Below, one piece after another: positions 1 through 9,371 of a DNA stretch of 64,000 nucleotides. Numbering within the stretch: the first letter of the stretch is position 1; every line of letters begins with the position of its first letter. The stretch is from CAVVZJ01 sp963752755 (GTDB lineage Bacteria > Planctomycetota > Planctomycetia > Isosphaerales > Isosphaeraceae): assembly GCA_963752755.1 (NCBI GenBank), contig CAVVZJ010000015.1, positions 1-64,000 on the forward strand, written 5' to 3'. Position numbers and translations under genes: made by a program. The notes beneath the pieces are model-generated. The model searched no databases. It saw nothing but the letters and a program-made list of their open reading frames with translations, and had not been told where the DNA came from.

Positions 1-47
1 CAAACCGAGGGCGCCGAACGGGAGCGGCACGGCCATCGTGAAAAAGC

Positions 48-1565
48 GTAAAGGATCAGCCGAGTTCAGAGCATTTCGCTGGCAGAGGTGGTAGCTGGCC
101 GGTTCGCAGGTGAATGCGCACGGCCTCCAGGACTGCGGAGATGGGGTTGTGACCGCGCTGCTTGAGTGTGCGGAAGACACTCATGAGGACCGCCTGCGTC
201 TCCGCACCGTCCTCGCTGCCATTGGCGTAACGGTTCTTGCGGATCAGGACCGCCGGGCGGATCTCCCGCTCGCCGTGATTGTTGTCCGAGGGCACCTCCG
301 GATGGTCCAGGAACGTGAACAACTCCACTCGGTGACGCTTCAAGCGCTTCACCAGCCGTCGCGCGTGCCGTTGCTCCCACGGCTGTGCCAGCAGTTCGTC
401 CAATCGCTGCTGCAGGCGTCGCCGCCGCGACGCGAACCGCTCTGCCGGCCACTCGCGTCGCCGCTTGCTCAGCCGCAGCGCATCCCGGATCAGTCGCTTC
501 AACGGCTTCCGGAACGCTGGCCAGTCCCCCTCGGGCTTGTGATAGTGCTGGGTCCGCTTCAGGTCGCGCAGCAGATGGGGCAGGCACTTCTGCTTCCGCG
601 CAGACGACCGCGTTGTAGGCCGACCAGAAGTCGGTCACCAGGACCCCGGCGAACCCCTTCTTGAAGAATCGCTTCAGCGCCGGCGAGCCGCGACTGCGAT
701 CGATCATGTAGTAGGTCAGGTCCCCGGTGGTGAAACACCACAGCCAGTGCGACCGGCCGTCGACCCGCCAGCCGGTCTCGTCCGCGTGCAGCACCGCGCT
801 GTCCAGCGCCTGGGACTGGATCTCCAGGTCCCAGGCCCGGAGGATCTCGCGGAGTCGTCGCCACATCTGCACCAGGCCGCCGGAGGAGAGCTTGAAGTGC
901 AGGTGGAAGTTGAAGACGTCGACGATCTGCGACAGCGTGACGCCCAGCAGGTAGTGCAGCCAGGCCGACAGCGCCACCACCCGCAGCCCGATGGACGAGC
1001 CCGGCAAGGCATCGGTGACCACCGGCTCGACGGTATCGCGGCACTGCGGGCACCAGTACCGGTGGATGGTGTGCTCGGTGACCACCGGGGTGATGTCGGC
1101 GGGGATGTCCTCGATGACCCGCGTGCGCACGCCGCGACAGGGCCGCACCGGCCCGTGACATTGTGGGCAGGTCGTGAGCGTATGCTCCTCGCGACGGTCG
1201 ATGTTCGGCGGCGCGGGGCGCCGATGGCCGGGATGCCCGGGCTTGGCCCCTTTCCCCCTGGATCGCCCCTTGCTCGTCGGCTTGGCGTACGGTGGCGTCT
1301 GCCCCGAGGGCGCCGAGGGATCGCGCGCGGTCGGACTGGTGGAGGGCTTCTCAGCCAGTCGCTTCGCCAGGCTCAGCAGCGCGAAGACGACGGCCTCCTG
1401 ACCCTGTTGGTAGATCAGTTCGGCTTGCTCGGCCGTCAACTGCGGCCCGAGCAGGGCCTGCAAGGCCGCCGAATCGAGCGTGTCCGTGTCCGTCCGTGCC
1501 ATGCCTCCAGGAAAACGACGCGGTCAGCCGAGTGCAAGATCAACTGGATTCGGCTGAGGCTTTAC
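48..1565 (-). mobile_element. IS66-family insertion sequence (first copy)
   Basis: A one-gene IS66-type element. Imperfect terminal inverted repeats are visible: GTAAAGGATCAGCCGA at 48-63 and its near-reverse complement at 1550-1565 (two mismatches). The flanking 8-mers (gaaaaagc and gaatttac) do not match, so no target duplication supports the exact ends. No accessory TnpA or TnpB genes are present, unlike the IS66 copy at 21394-24710. The transposase inside is frameshifted. Confidence 0.6.
56..1502 (-). pseudogene. IS66-family transposase, frameshifted
   Basis: DDE transposase of the IS66 family. The N-terminal part (1502 down to about 600) carries an N-terminal helical region, a basic GKGAKPGHPGHRRP linker, a zinc-ribbon CPQCHGPV...YWCPQC and the DDE core with HADETGWRVDG and VTDFWSAYN. 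Near 595-600 the frame changes after NAVVC. The remainder (KCLPHLLRDLK, then DNNHGEREIRP with the C-terminal catalytic region) is in another frame that stops at 56. The two pieces join into one normal-length protein, so a 1-2 base indel is the only lesion seen. ATG at 1502 is the natural start. Confidence 0.85.
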
Positions 1566-1574
1566 GAATTTACG

Positions 1575-1787
1575 AACTCTGAGGATTCCCGGATAGCCTC
1601 TGAGCGGCAGCACCTGCGGCAGATGCTTACCGCGTTGCCGGCCGGCGCGTCGGTGGTCGCCGACGCCGGCTTCGTCGGCTACGAGACCTGGGCGGCGGTC
1701 CTCTCCGGCGGCCGGCATCTGCTGGTGCGGGTCGGGGCCAATGTCCGGCTGCTGCGGGGCCTGGGCTACGCCCGCGAGCGCGACGGC
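1575..1787 (+). pseudogene. IS4-type transposase fragment
   Basis: About 70 residues readable on the plus strand (SERQHLRQMLTALPAGA, then VVADAGFVGYETWAA and LLVRVGANVRLLR). This matches the region around the second catalytic Asp of IS4-family transposases (the ADAGFVGY segment). There is no start or stop of its own. The 5' side abuts the IS66 end and the 3' side is cut at the CTAG where IS701 is inserted. On the far side of that IS the sequence does not continue this gene, so it was already truncated before the IS701 arrived. Confidence 0.6.
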
Positions 1788-1791
1788 CTAG

Positions 1792-3307
1792 TTTTACAGC
1801 AGCAGCAAATCCGCGGTGTTTCTGGTAACATCGAATCATAGGGAACTGAACACGCGAGGACCGGCCGGCCCGTCGCCCCAACACCTCATGTCGGGAGGGA
1901 GCCTCCATGACACCGGACGACGTGCGCGCCGCGGCCGAGCGACTGGTCGACTTCCACGAGCGGTTCGCCCCGCTCTTCGGTAAGGAGCAGGCTCAGGACC
2001 ATGCCTATGACTACGTCAAGGGCCTGATGGTCTGCCCCGACCGCAAGAGCGTCGAGCCGATCGCCCTCCTGGTCGGCCACGGCGATGTCTCGGGCCTCCA
2101 GAAGTTCATCAACAGCGCCCCCTGGCAGTACGACGACGTCCAGGCTGAACTCCAGGCCGTCTTCGACGGCGAGCTGGTCCCCTCGGCGGCCGGGTCGCCC
2201 GCCGGCGTCGTCGGTGTCATCGACGAGTCGGCCTTCGCCAAGCAGGGCGTACACTCCGCGGGCGTGGCCCGGCAGCACAACGGCCGGCTCGGCAAGGAAG
2301 ACAACTGCCAGGTCGGCGTCTTCCTCGTCGGCGTTACCCCCGCGGGGGCCGCGCTGTTGGACCACCGGCTCTACCTGCCCAAGCCCTGGTGCGAGGACAC
2401 GCCTGAGGCCCGGCGCGGCGCGGCAAGGCGCACATCCCCGAGGACGTGACCTTCCGGCCCAAGGCCCGGATCGCTGCCGAACTGGTCCGCGGGGTCGTCG
2501 TGCTCGGTCAGACGCGACTGGACTGGGTGGTCGCCGACGAGGAGTACGGCAAGGCCGGGCACTTCCACGAGGCGATGGACGAGTTGGAGCAGCGGTACGT
2601 GGTCGAGGTGCCGGTGACGACGACCGTCTGGACCGAGGACCCGGCCGGGTGCGTGCCGGCGTACGGCGGCCGGGGCCAGCCGCCGAAGCGCCCGACACGG
2701 GAGGGTGTGAAGTCCGTGGCCGCGGTAGCCGCGGGGCTGCCCGCCGAAGCCTGGCAGACCCTGAAGGTGCGCGAAGGGGCGTGCGGGCCGCTGGTGTTCG
2801 CGTTCGCGGCGGTGCGGGTGTGGGCGATGCGCGACCAGAAGCCGGGGCCACCGGTGTGGCTGCTGATCCGCCGGTCGCTGGAGGCGATCCCCGAGGTCAA
2901 GTACTACATCTCCAACGGCGGGGCCGAGACGCCCTTGAAGGTCCTGGCGTTGGTCGCCTGCACGCGCCACCGAGTGGAGGAATACTTCGGCGAGGCCAAG
3001 ACGTACCTGGGGATGGCGCAGTACGAGACGCGGGCGTACGTGGGGTGGCACCATCACATGGCGCTGGTGGCGGTGGCGCACCTGTTCGTGACGTTGACGC
3101 GTCTGCGTCTGAAAAAAAGTCGAAGGGCCTGACGCTGGACCGGGCGGTGCGGCTGTTGAGGTCGGCGTTCTCCGAGGCGGAACTGACCGTGGAGAAGGCG
3201 ATCGCCCTGATGGACTACCACGAGGGGCGGAACAGGATCGCCAAGGCCTCACATGACAAGGCCTGGCACGCCAGGCACGAGGGCGTGAAATACCTGCTGC
3301 TGTAAAA
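1792..3307 (+). mobile_element. IS701-family insertion sequence, copy 1 (CTAG target duplication)
   Basis: Bounded by 14-base terminal inverted repeats TTTTACAGCAGCAG (1792-1805) and CTGCTGCTGTAAAA (3294-3307). The element is flanked by a direct CTAG at 1788-1791 and 3308-3311, the 4-bp duplication expected for IS701-type transposition. Length is 1516 bp. The transposase stop codon lies inside the right repeat. It inserted at the junction of an IS4 scrap and a PQQ-propeller scrap. Confidence 0.9.
1907..3305 (+). pseudogene. IS701-family transposase, with one indel and a homopolymer frame junction
   Basis: DDE transposase. It starts at ATG 1907 behind GGGAGG. Family signatures visible: KGLMVCPDRKSVEPIA, VIDESAFAKQG, VARQHNGRLGKEDNCQVGVF, RHRVEEYFGEAKTYLGMAQY and the W-HHH motif. 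Two frame changes occur. One near 2420, in a GC-rich stretch, looks like an ordinary indel. The second lies at a run of seven A (3112-3118): the zero frame ends at a TGA near 3132, but in the -1 frame a tail of about 60 residues continues (GLTLDRAVRLL...) to TAA at 3303. Three other IS701 copies here have the same architecture, so this second shift is probably programmed. Confidence 0.85.
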
Positions 3308-3311
3308 CTAG

Positions 3312-3607
3312 TGGGTAGTCTTGCGTCCCACCGGGAGCCAAAGTCGGCACCGTCGTCGGAAAGCTGCCACCGCCGTTGGACGACTTCAAACCGTAGATGT
3401 CAAGTTCGCCTGCGGTCCCCACGAACACCTTGCCGCCTGCGACGAGTGGCACGGCAAACTTGACAGCCCTTCCCGCCTGGTCTGAGGAGTTGTTGGCACT
3501 GCTTTAAAGTTGGTCGCTCAGGTCGTTGGCGGCATAGGCATGGAGGATCGCCGGACCTCCCCAGTCGAACTGATCAGTTTGGAGATCCCAAACGATCCCG
3601 TTCGCGT
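3312..3607 (-). pseudogene. C-terminal fragment of a PQQ-like beta-propeller protein
   Basis: On the minus strand one frame reads ANGIVWDLQTDQFDWGG, HAYAANDLSDQ, then AGRAVKFAVPLVAGGKVFVG and GELDIYGL. This is the last-blade pattern (VWAL, HAYDA, KF-VP-VANGKVYVGT-ELDVYGL) of pyrroloquinoline-quinone-type propeller proteins common in planctomycetes. A TAA at 3506-3504 interrupts at a position where the family has Tyr. The 5' side is cut by the ISAs1 element and the 3' side by the IS701 element, so only the C-terminal end survives. Substrate or enzyme type cannot be told. Confidence 0.6.
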
Positions 3608-3609
3608 CG

Positions 3610-4893
3610 CAGGGCCGGCGCACACTAACATGTTAATGCGGTAATGACATCCATGAGGAACCCCTCGCTCCATCCGCAGCTTCGGCGCTTCCTGACGAGG
3701 CTCATGCGACGGTCGGGGTGTGGCTTGAGGATCGAGAGGGTGAAGCGGTCGAGCCAGGGGATGTTCGCCCCGAGCCCCCGCTCGCGGATCCGCGATTCGT
3801 CCTCGCGGAACGTCACCTCGAGGGTCCAGTGGCCCGCGTTCTCCACCGACCAGGGGCCGCGCACCGCCCGGGCGAACCGGTCCAAGTCCACCGGCAGGCG
3901 GCTGAGATCGTAGCGGACCGCGAGGCTCTGCTCCCCGCCCGCCCGCCGCCGCGACGTCACCACGCCGACCGACTTCCGCCGCTTCCATTCGGCCGGACCC
4001 GGCCGGCCCTCGGGAACCGGCAGCGGCAGGGAGGTCCGCTGTTCCTGGCGGCCGGGACCGCGATCGGTCGTCGTGAGTTCCTGGGCCGTCCCGATGGCGC
4101 GCGAGCGCCGTCGATGGGCTCGATGACCGCCGCGTGCAACGACTCGGGATTCCGCTTCAGGGCCAGGACGGAGTCGGCCTGGCCGCCGATGACCGCCGCG
4201 GCGATCGCCTTCTGGGCCCCCATGGCGTCGCTCGTGACGATGCCGGCCCGGACGTCGCTGCTCTTCCGCCGCTCGGGGATCGCGGTGATCTCGTGGGACT
4301 TCTCGGCACCGACCTCCTGTCCCCGGGCCAACCCGGACTCGCCGGCCCAGGCGGTGACGACGTGCAGGACGCCGCGGTCGTTCTTCGCGTCGTGGCTGCG
4401 GCGGGCCGTCTGGCCGTCGAGGGCGATGACCGGGCGATCGACGCCCGTCTCGGCGATGGCCTCGTCGCGGAGGCGGGCGATCCAGGCGTGGAAGGCGGCC
4501 GCGACGGCCCCGGGCTTGAGCCGCATCAGGACGCGACGGACGACGTCCTGGCCGGGGATGCCGTGGGGCCGGTCGAGCCGGCCGGTGAGGAGTTCGGCCT
4601 GGCCCTCGGCCCAGCGGGCGATGGCGGTGGGCCCGGCGGCGCCGGCGAGGACCGCCAGGACGGCGAGGACCAGGACGCCGGGCCGGGGGTGCCGCCGGTT
4701 GCGGGGGGAGCGTGGGTCCTCCAGGGCGGAGAAGGACTCCCCGATCTCGTCCCGCCTGCTGCGGGGGCTCGCCATCGCCGACCTCCGACCCCCGGGTCGG
4801 GTTCACGACCCGGTGGTCGGTAGACCCGGTCCGACGAGCGGGCGCAAGACCGCAGAGTTTGCCAAATCGTCATAAAAGTGCGCGCTGGCCCTG
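3610..4893 (-). mobile_element. ISAs1-family insertion sequence
   Basis: Near-perfect 16-base terminal inverted repeats CAGGGCCGGCGCACAC (3610-3625) and GTGCGCGCTGGCCCTG (4878-4893), two mismatches. Length is 1284 bp, normal for ISAs1. No exact target duplication was seen: the flanks gcgtcg and gcggtcg are only similar. The transposase stop codon overlaps the left repeat. Confidence 0.75.
3625..4775 (-). pseudogene. ISAs1-family (H-repeat type) transposase, frameshifted
   Basis: Starts at ATG 4775. Signatures: FSALEDPRSPRNRRHP, IALDGQTARRSHD (first catalytic Asp), HVVTAWAGESGL, KSHEITAIPE, VTSDAMGAQKAIA (second Asp) and ALKRNPESLH. Around 4095 the frame changes. The C-terminal part VENAGHWTLEVTFREDESRI (catalytic Glu region) and ILKPHPDRRMSLVRKRR is in a second frame ending at 3625. 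The combined length fits the family, so one indel inactivated or interrupts it. Confidence 0.85.
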
Positions 4894-5031
4894 GCGGTCG
4901 AGTGGCTGGATCCGAAACCGATCACATATCGGAAGCCCGACCCGGATTCGGTCGATTTCCGGGGCTACCGGCCGATCGGCCCCGAGGGGCCGGGAGGGGC
5001 CGAGACCTCGAAGGCCCCGGAGCGACCGTGA
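4894..5031 (+). pseudogene. 3' remnant of an unidentified coding sequence
   Basis: Directly after the ISAs1 right end a plus-strand frame stays open for 45 codons to TGA at 5029 (starts AVEWLDPKPITYRKPD). It has no start of its own, so it may be the C-terminus of a gene cut by the IS. I do not recognise it. The stretch from 5032 to 5219 shows no gene. Confidence 0.3.
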
Positions 5032-5234
5032 CGTGCCGATCCGTCGAGAGGAGAACGGTGCCGTGGTCAGCGTTCTTCATCGTCGCCGATCACCTCAGCA
5101 TCTCAGCCTCCATCTTGCTCCGGCATCCCCTGGATCGGCATGTCCGACGCAACGCTCCTCAAGGAGTCCTGGCTTGCAGGGGAGAGGGCGATCTGGTCCG
5201 ATGACTCCTCGGACCCAGCTTGGAGGAACCGACG

Positions 5235-6179
5235 ATGCCCCGAACGCCATTCGCCCGGACGATGTGGCCCATGGTCGTCCTGCTCGTCGCCTTGACGCCC
5301 GGCTTCGCCGTCGCAGGCGGCGAGCAATCCGCCGAGGGATGCGGGGTGCTCCGGCTCGCCACCTGCCAGTTCCCCGTCTCGGCGGACCTCCGGGCCAACG
5401 GCGAGTGGGTCCGCCGGCAGATGCGGCGGGCGAGCGCCGAGGGGGCCGACCTGATCCACTTCTCCGAGTGCGCCCTGTCCGGCTACGCCGGGGTCGATCG
5501 GCCCTCCAACGACGATCTGGACTGGGATACGTTGTCCGAGGAGACCGAGGCGATCCTGGCGTTGGCCCGAGAGTTGGAGGTCTGGGTCGTGCTGGGCAGC
5601 ACCCACCGGCTCAGCGGCGACCACAGGCCGCACAACAGCCTTTACGTCATCAGCCCCGAGGGCCGGATCATCGACCGCTACGACAAGCGGTTCTGCACCA
5701 CGGGAGACCTGGAGCATTACTCGCCGGGCGACCACTTCGTCACCTTCGAGGTCAAGGGAGTCCGGTGCGGGCTGTTGATCTGCTACGACATCCGCTTCCC
5801 GGAACTGTACCGGGAGTACAGCAAGCTCGGCGTCCGGCTGATGCTGCACTCGTTCTACAACGCCCGGCAGCAGCCGGGGAGCATCCACCCGAAGATCATG
5901 CCGGTGACGGCCCGTGCGTACGCCGGCGTGAACAACATGTTCGTGTCGATCAACAACTCCTCGGCCCCGAGGAGTTGGCCGAGCCGCTTCATCACGCCCG
6001 ACGGCCTGGTCGGGGCCAGCCTGCCGACCGACGAGCCGGGGGTGATGGTCAACGTCGTGGACCTCCACAAGCCGTATTACGACGCCAGCGGTCCCTTCCG
6101 GCGTGGGGCCATCGAGGGCAAGCTGCACAGCGGCGAGGTGGTGGACGACCCTCGCTCGAAGGATCGGACCGGGTATTGA
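5235..6179 (+). CDS. Secreted carbon-nitrogen hydrolase (nitrilase superfamily)
   Basis: Amidohydrolase of the nitrilase fold acting on a non-peptide C-N bond; substrate unknown. All three catalytic residues are visible: Glu in HFSECALSGY, Lys in RYDKRFCTTG and Cys in LLICYDIRFPE. The conserved Asn-rich end NMFVSINNSS is also present. Start chosen at ATG 5235 because GGAGG lies 8 bases upstream; an in-frame TTG at 5220 is less likely. Residues 1-27 form a signal peptide with a hydrophobic MVVLLVALTPGFAVA core, unusual in this mostly cytosolic family, so the enzyme is probably exported. About 314 aa, complete. It converges on the gene cluster at 6372-8640. Confidence 0.85.
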   Translation: MPRTPFARTMWPMVVLLVALTPGFAVAGGEQSAEGCGVLRLATCQFPVSADLRANGEWVRRQMRRASAEGADLIHFSECALSGYAGVDRPSNDDLDWDTLSEETEAILALARELEVWVVLGSTHRLSGDHRPHNSLYVISPEGRIIDRYDKRFCTTGDLEHYSPGDHFVTFEVKGVRCGLLICYDIRFPELYREYSKLGVRLMLHSFYNARQQPGSIHPKIMPVTARAYAGVNNMFVSINNSSAPRSWPSRFITPDGLVGASLPTDEPGVMVNVVDLHKPYYDASGPFRRGAIEGKLHSGEVVDDPRSKDRTGY

Positions 6180-6371
6180 GGCCGGGCTCGATCGCCGAGC
6201 GATCACGCCAACCGCTTCGAGCAGCCGCTCGATCTCGACCTCGGTGGTGTCACAGGCACAGCCGATGCGGACCAGCCCCTCCCGTGCCCGTCCCAGCCGT
6301 GCGACGGCGGTCGTGGCGTCGAAGTCGCCGTGGGAGGCGAACAGGCCCCGATCGAACCAGTCCCACGCCTT
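6180..6371 (-). other. In-frame continuation of the 6372-7088 gene beyond an amber stop
   Basis: Immediately after the TAG that ends the upstream minus-strand gene (6374-6372), the same frame continues for about 55 residues with ordinary protein-like composition (KAWDWFDRGLFASHGDF, then LVRIGCACD and VEIERLLEAVG). It then runs without a stop into the antisense of the nitrilase gene. It may be the real C-terminus of that protein, separated by a nonsense change, or a neighbouring remnant. No start codon with a ribosome-binding site is seen for it. Confidence 0.35.
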
Positions 6372-7088
6372 CTACCCGTAGAACCTCCGACTGATCTCCT
6401 CGGTGGCTACGAACGCTCGCAACGCCTCGTCGCTGATCTCCTCTGGCTCTCCAGCCGCCAGCATGATGGAGTTGACGATTCGACGCTCCGACTCGTCCGG
6501 GTCGATGATCTCGGCCTTGTGGAGCACGCCCAGCGGGTTCGTCCGGGCCTCGGTGTACGGCAGGGAACTATTATTGATCAGCAGGATGCGGGAGTGGCCG
6601 TCGGCGGGTTGCGGGAGATCGGTCACGTACCGGGTCAGCAACTCCTCGCCCCTGCGATACATGGGGTTGTATTCGTCCAGGAACCGCCTCGGCTCGATGC
6701 GCAGGTCGAAGGCACAGCGGGAGTAGTCGGCGAGCGAGAGACGGCTGCGGACGTTCGTGGGCTCGTAGCCCAGCATGAGCAACGAGCGCTCGGGGGCACC
6801 GTCCAGGTGGAACTTGGTCGTCTCCTGCTGGTCGAACCGGCCCAGTGATCGGAAGACGAACGGCTCGCCGCCCCGGCGGATGGCGACCTCGCCCAGCCGC
6901 TCCTTGAGCCGGATCATCAATGACCGCAGGTCGTGCGAGCCCACTCCCCCGTCCAGATCCAACAGGCAGAAGCCGGGGGCCGAGAAGTCGGTCCGCCAGA
7001 CAGCCTCGAAGATCGCCCCGGCCTTGGCGGCGAGGAGATCCTGCGGCGATCCGGGGATGTCGAACAGGTAACGATCTTCAGCAAGCAT
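6372..7088 (-). CDS. Hypothetical protein, possible Fe(II)/2-oxoglutarate oxygenase-like
   Basis: 238 aa from ATG 7088, overlapping the end of the HD-domain gene by 11 bases, so the two are translationally linked. Not confidently recognised. A KFHLDG segment after a conserved RSLGRFDQQET resembles the H-x-D iron-binding pair of dioxygenases, and GHSRILLINNS could supply the distal His/Arg, but this is a weak match. No signal peptide or membrane segment. It ends at TAG 6374-6372, after which the frame stays open (see 6180-6371), so the protein may be longer in relatives. Confidence 0.6.
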   Translation of the reverse strand: MLAEDRYLFDIPGSPQDLLAAKAGAIFEAVWRTDFSAPGFCLLDLDGGVGSHDLRSLMIRLKERLGEVAIRRGGEPFVFRSLGRFDQQETTKFHLDGAPERSLLMLGYEPTNVRSRLSLADYSRCAFDLRIEPRRFLDEYNPMYRRGEELLTRYVTDLPQPADGHSRILLINNSSLPYTEARTNPLGVLHKAEIIDPDESERRIVNSIMLAAGEPEEISDEALRAFVATEEISRRFYG

Positions 7089-7644
7089 CGTCTCGTCCCG
7101 TGGGCTTCAGATCGATCCCCCACTCCTCCCGGATGAGTTCCGGGACCACGCCGAAGCTCGCACGACCGTCGGCCCATTTGATCGTCTCCGGCCTCCTCGC
7201 CGCCTCGGTGCCGAGGTAGCTCGGGTGCGGGGTGATTCCGACCCGCCCGAGGTCCAGCCGATCGGCGTCCCAGCAGGTCTGGACCGTGACGTCGGGATGC
7301 GTCCGCTCGTGCGTGTGGCCGTGACAGGCCCGGTGCAGCAGCCGGAACTCGTGGTCGGGTAACTCGAACAGCCGTCCCCGGTAGGTCTTGGCGAACACGG
7401 CGGCTCGGGGGCCATGATCTGGATCGGTGGACTCGTTGACCCGCCGGGAGTCGTGGAGCACGGCGAAGAGACCGACGACCTCGACGTTCGCCCCGGTCTC
7501 CTCGGCGAGACGGAGGCCGTTCTCCAGGACCCTGGCCCAGTGGGCCACGCCATGATAACCGTCCCAGGGGAGGGCGTACTCGTCGAGCACGGCTCGGAGG
7601 ATCGGGAGAATGTTCAGTTCCATGGAGGCAACCCGTTCGTGCAT
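7078..7644 (-). CDS. HD-domain metal-dependent phosphohydrolase-like protein
   Basis: 188 aa. The HD pattern is complete: His in WDGYHGVAHWARV, the His-Asp pair in VGLFAVLHDSRRVN, further His residues in LLHRACHGHTHERTHP and Asp in CWDADRLDLGRVG. Such domains bind two metals and cleave phosphoesters; substrate unknown. ATG 7644 is the longest start and ATG 7623 is an alternative; neither has a clear ribosome-binding site. It lies between a short-chain dehydrogenase gene (36-bp gap) and the 6372-7088 gene (11-bp overlap), all on the minus strand, consistent with one operon. Confidence 0.75.
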   Translation of the reverse strand: MHERVASMELNILPILRAVLDEYALPWDGYHGVAHWARVLENGLRLAEETGANVEVVGLFAVLHDSRRVNESTDPDHGPRAAVFAKTYRGRLFELPDHEFRLLHRACHGHTHERTHPDVTVQTCWDADRLDLGRVGITPHPSYLGTEAARRPETIKWADGRASFGVVPELIREEWGIDLKPTGRDDAC

Positions 7645-7680
7645 TGGTGGTCGCTGATGTTCGCATGGGGGAGTCTCCGG

Positions 7681-8640
7681 TCATGTCCGAGCACGCAGCC
7701 GAGGGGCAGATCCTCCAGCCTCGACAATCGCCTTGTGGATCGCCTCCTGGACCCCGGTCGGGCGGATCGGGAACACCTCCAGCGCCGTCCGGTCCCGGAC
7801 CACCATCGGGTTCTTCAAGCCCTCGATCAGGTGGCGCCCGACCTCGAAACTGGCGGGCGTGACGAGGGCTAGCCAGAGGCCGGACAGCCAGGGCGTCAGG
7901 ACCGGCACCGAGATCAGCCACCGCCGCAGCCCTCGTTGCCGGGCGTACTCCCGGATCAGGTCGCCATAGGTCGAGACGTCCGTGCCGCCGACCTCGAAGG
8001 TCCGGCTCTCGCCCGGAGGCAAGTCCAGCGCCGCCATCAGATAGCTCAGCACGTAGTCCACGGCGATCGGCTGGGTGGGCGTCGTGAGCCAGCGAGGGCA
8101 GAGCATCACCGGCAGTCGGTCGGTCAGCGACCTCATCAACTCGAAGGACAGGCTGCCCGCCCCGATGACCATCGACGCCCGGAACTCGACGGTCTCCACG
8201 CCGGAATCCCGCAGGATCTTCCCGACCTCGTGGCGGCTGCGGAGGTGCGGGGAGAGCGTCGGGTCGGCGTCGTCGCCCAGGCCGCCGAGGTAAATGATCC
8301 GACGGACCCCGGCCTCCCTGGCGGCCCCGGCGAAGTTCACCGCCGCCCGGCGGTCTTCCCGCTCGAATTCCTTCGACCCGGCCCCGGACATCAGGTGGAC
8401 GAGGTAGTAGGCCGTGTGGACGCCCCGCAGGGCCACCTCAAGCGAGTGTCGGTCCAGGACGTCCCCACGCACGACCTCCGTCGAGGGCAGGACACGGGAC
8501 CGCATCCTCTCCGGGTCTCGGGCCAGGCACCGGAGAGCCGCCCGACGCTCTTCGAGCCGGGGTATCAAGCGACCGCCGACGTAGCCGCTACCGCCCGTCA
8601 GCAGGATGATCGGGCCGCCCTCGCCCTCCGGGATCGGCAT
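7681..8640 (-). CDS. NAD(P)-binding atypical short-chain dehydrogenase / NmrA-like protein
   Basis: 319 aa. The N-terminal Rossmann fold has the dinucleotide motif LTGGSGYVGGRLIPRL at residues 14-29, then VVRGDVLDRHSLEVALRGV, typical of YbjT/NmrA and complex I NDUFA9-like atypical SDRs. The central YLVHLMSGAG and the later IYLGGLGDD fit the same group. The C-terminal third has hydrophobic segments (VPVLTPWLSGLWLALVTPA). Probably a nucleotide-sugar, quinone or lipid-linked oxidoreductase or a redox sensor; substrate unknown. First gene of the minus-strand cluster and divergent from the DUF1990 gene, with the shared promoter region in 8641-8748. The two families often occur together. Confidence 0.8.
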   Translation of the reverse strand: MPIPEGEGGPIILLTGGSGYVGGRLIPRLEERRAALRCLARDPERMRSRVLPSTEVVRGDVLDRHSLEVALRGVHTAYYLVHLMSGAGSKEFEREDRRAAVNFAGAAREAGVRRIIYLGGLGDDADPTLSPHLRSRHEVGKILRDSGVETVEFRASMVIGAGSLSFELMRSLTDRLPVMLCPRWLTTPTQPIAVDYVLSYLMAALDLPPGESRTFEVGGTDVSTYGDLIREYARQRGLRRWLISVPVLTPWLSGLWLALVTPASFEVGRHLIEGLKNPMVVRDRTALEVFPIRPTGVQEAIHKAIVEAGGSAPRLRART

Positions 8641-8748
8641 GGTCTTTCGGCCCCCAGGCCAGTGCGGTGTGGAAACGACTCGGGATGTGCATAGTATGAC
8701 TCAGCGGACCGAGCGTTTGATAGGCCACGACCCTCCCAGGGGGCTCCG

Positions 8749-9356
8749 ATGAAGTCGCTCCGCAGGCCGACCGCCACTAGGGTCCGGGAGTTCCTGGCGG
8801 CGCAGGCGAAGCTCGGCTTCACCTACACGGCGGTCGGGGTGACGGCGAGCCTGCCCCCCACGGGGTATGTGCTGGATCACACCCGGATCAAGCTGGGGAG
8901 GGCGAGGAGGTCTTCGCCAGGGCCAAGGATGCCCTGAGGCGATGGGAGCAGTTCCGTCTGGTTTGGGTGGAGGCGTGGCCGCCCGAGGCCCAGATCCAGA
9001 CGGGCGAGGTCGTGGCGGTGGTCGCCCGGCGGATCGGCCCATGGTGGCTGAGCGCCTGCCGGGTCGTCTACGTCGTGGACGAGCCGGGCTCGGTCAGCCG
9101 GTACGGGTTCGCCTACGGGACGCTCCCCGATCACGCCGAGGCGGGCGAGGAGCGGTTCCTCATTGAATGGGATCAGGCGTCCAGGGAGGTCCGGTACGAC
9201 GTCCTGGCGTTCTCACGCCCGCAGTGGCTCCTGACCCGCCTAGGCCATCGGTCCATGCGACGCCTCCAGAAGCGGTTCGGGAGGGAATCGGCGGCGGCGA
9301 TGGCGAGGGCCGTTGGCAACACGGCACGAGGGATGAACGGAGTGGAAGGGCGATGA
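8749..9356 (+). pseudogene. DUF1990 family protein, frameshifted
   Basis: The first part reads LGFTYTAVGVTASLPPTGY and LDHTRIKLG. The protein then continues in another frame with EGEEVFARAKDALRRWEQF, VEAWPPEAQIQTGEVVAVV, FAYGTLPDHAEAGEERFLIE and LAFSRPQWLLTRLG, the classical DUF1990 sequence. The break sits in ctggggagggc (about 8895-8905), where one extra G would restore the frame, so it is a 1-base homopolymer deletion. The function of DUF1990 is unknown. Divergent neighbour of the SDR gene. Confidence 0.75.
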
Positions 9357-9371
9357 CCGGGGCGGTTCCGG

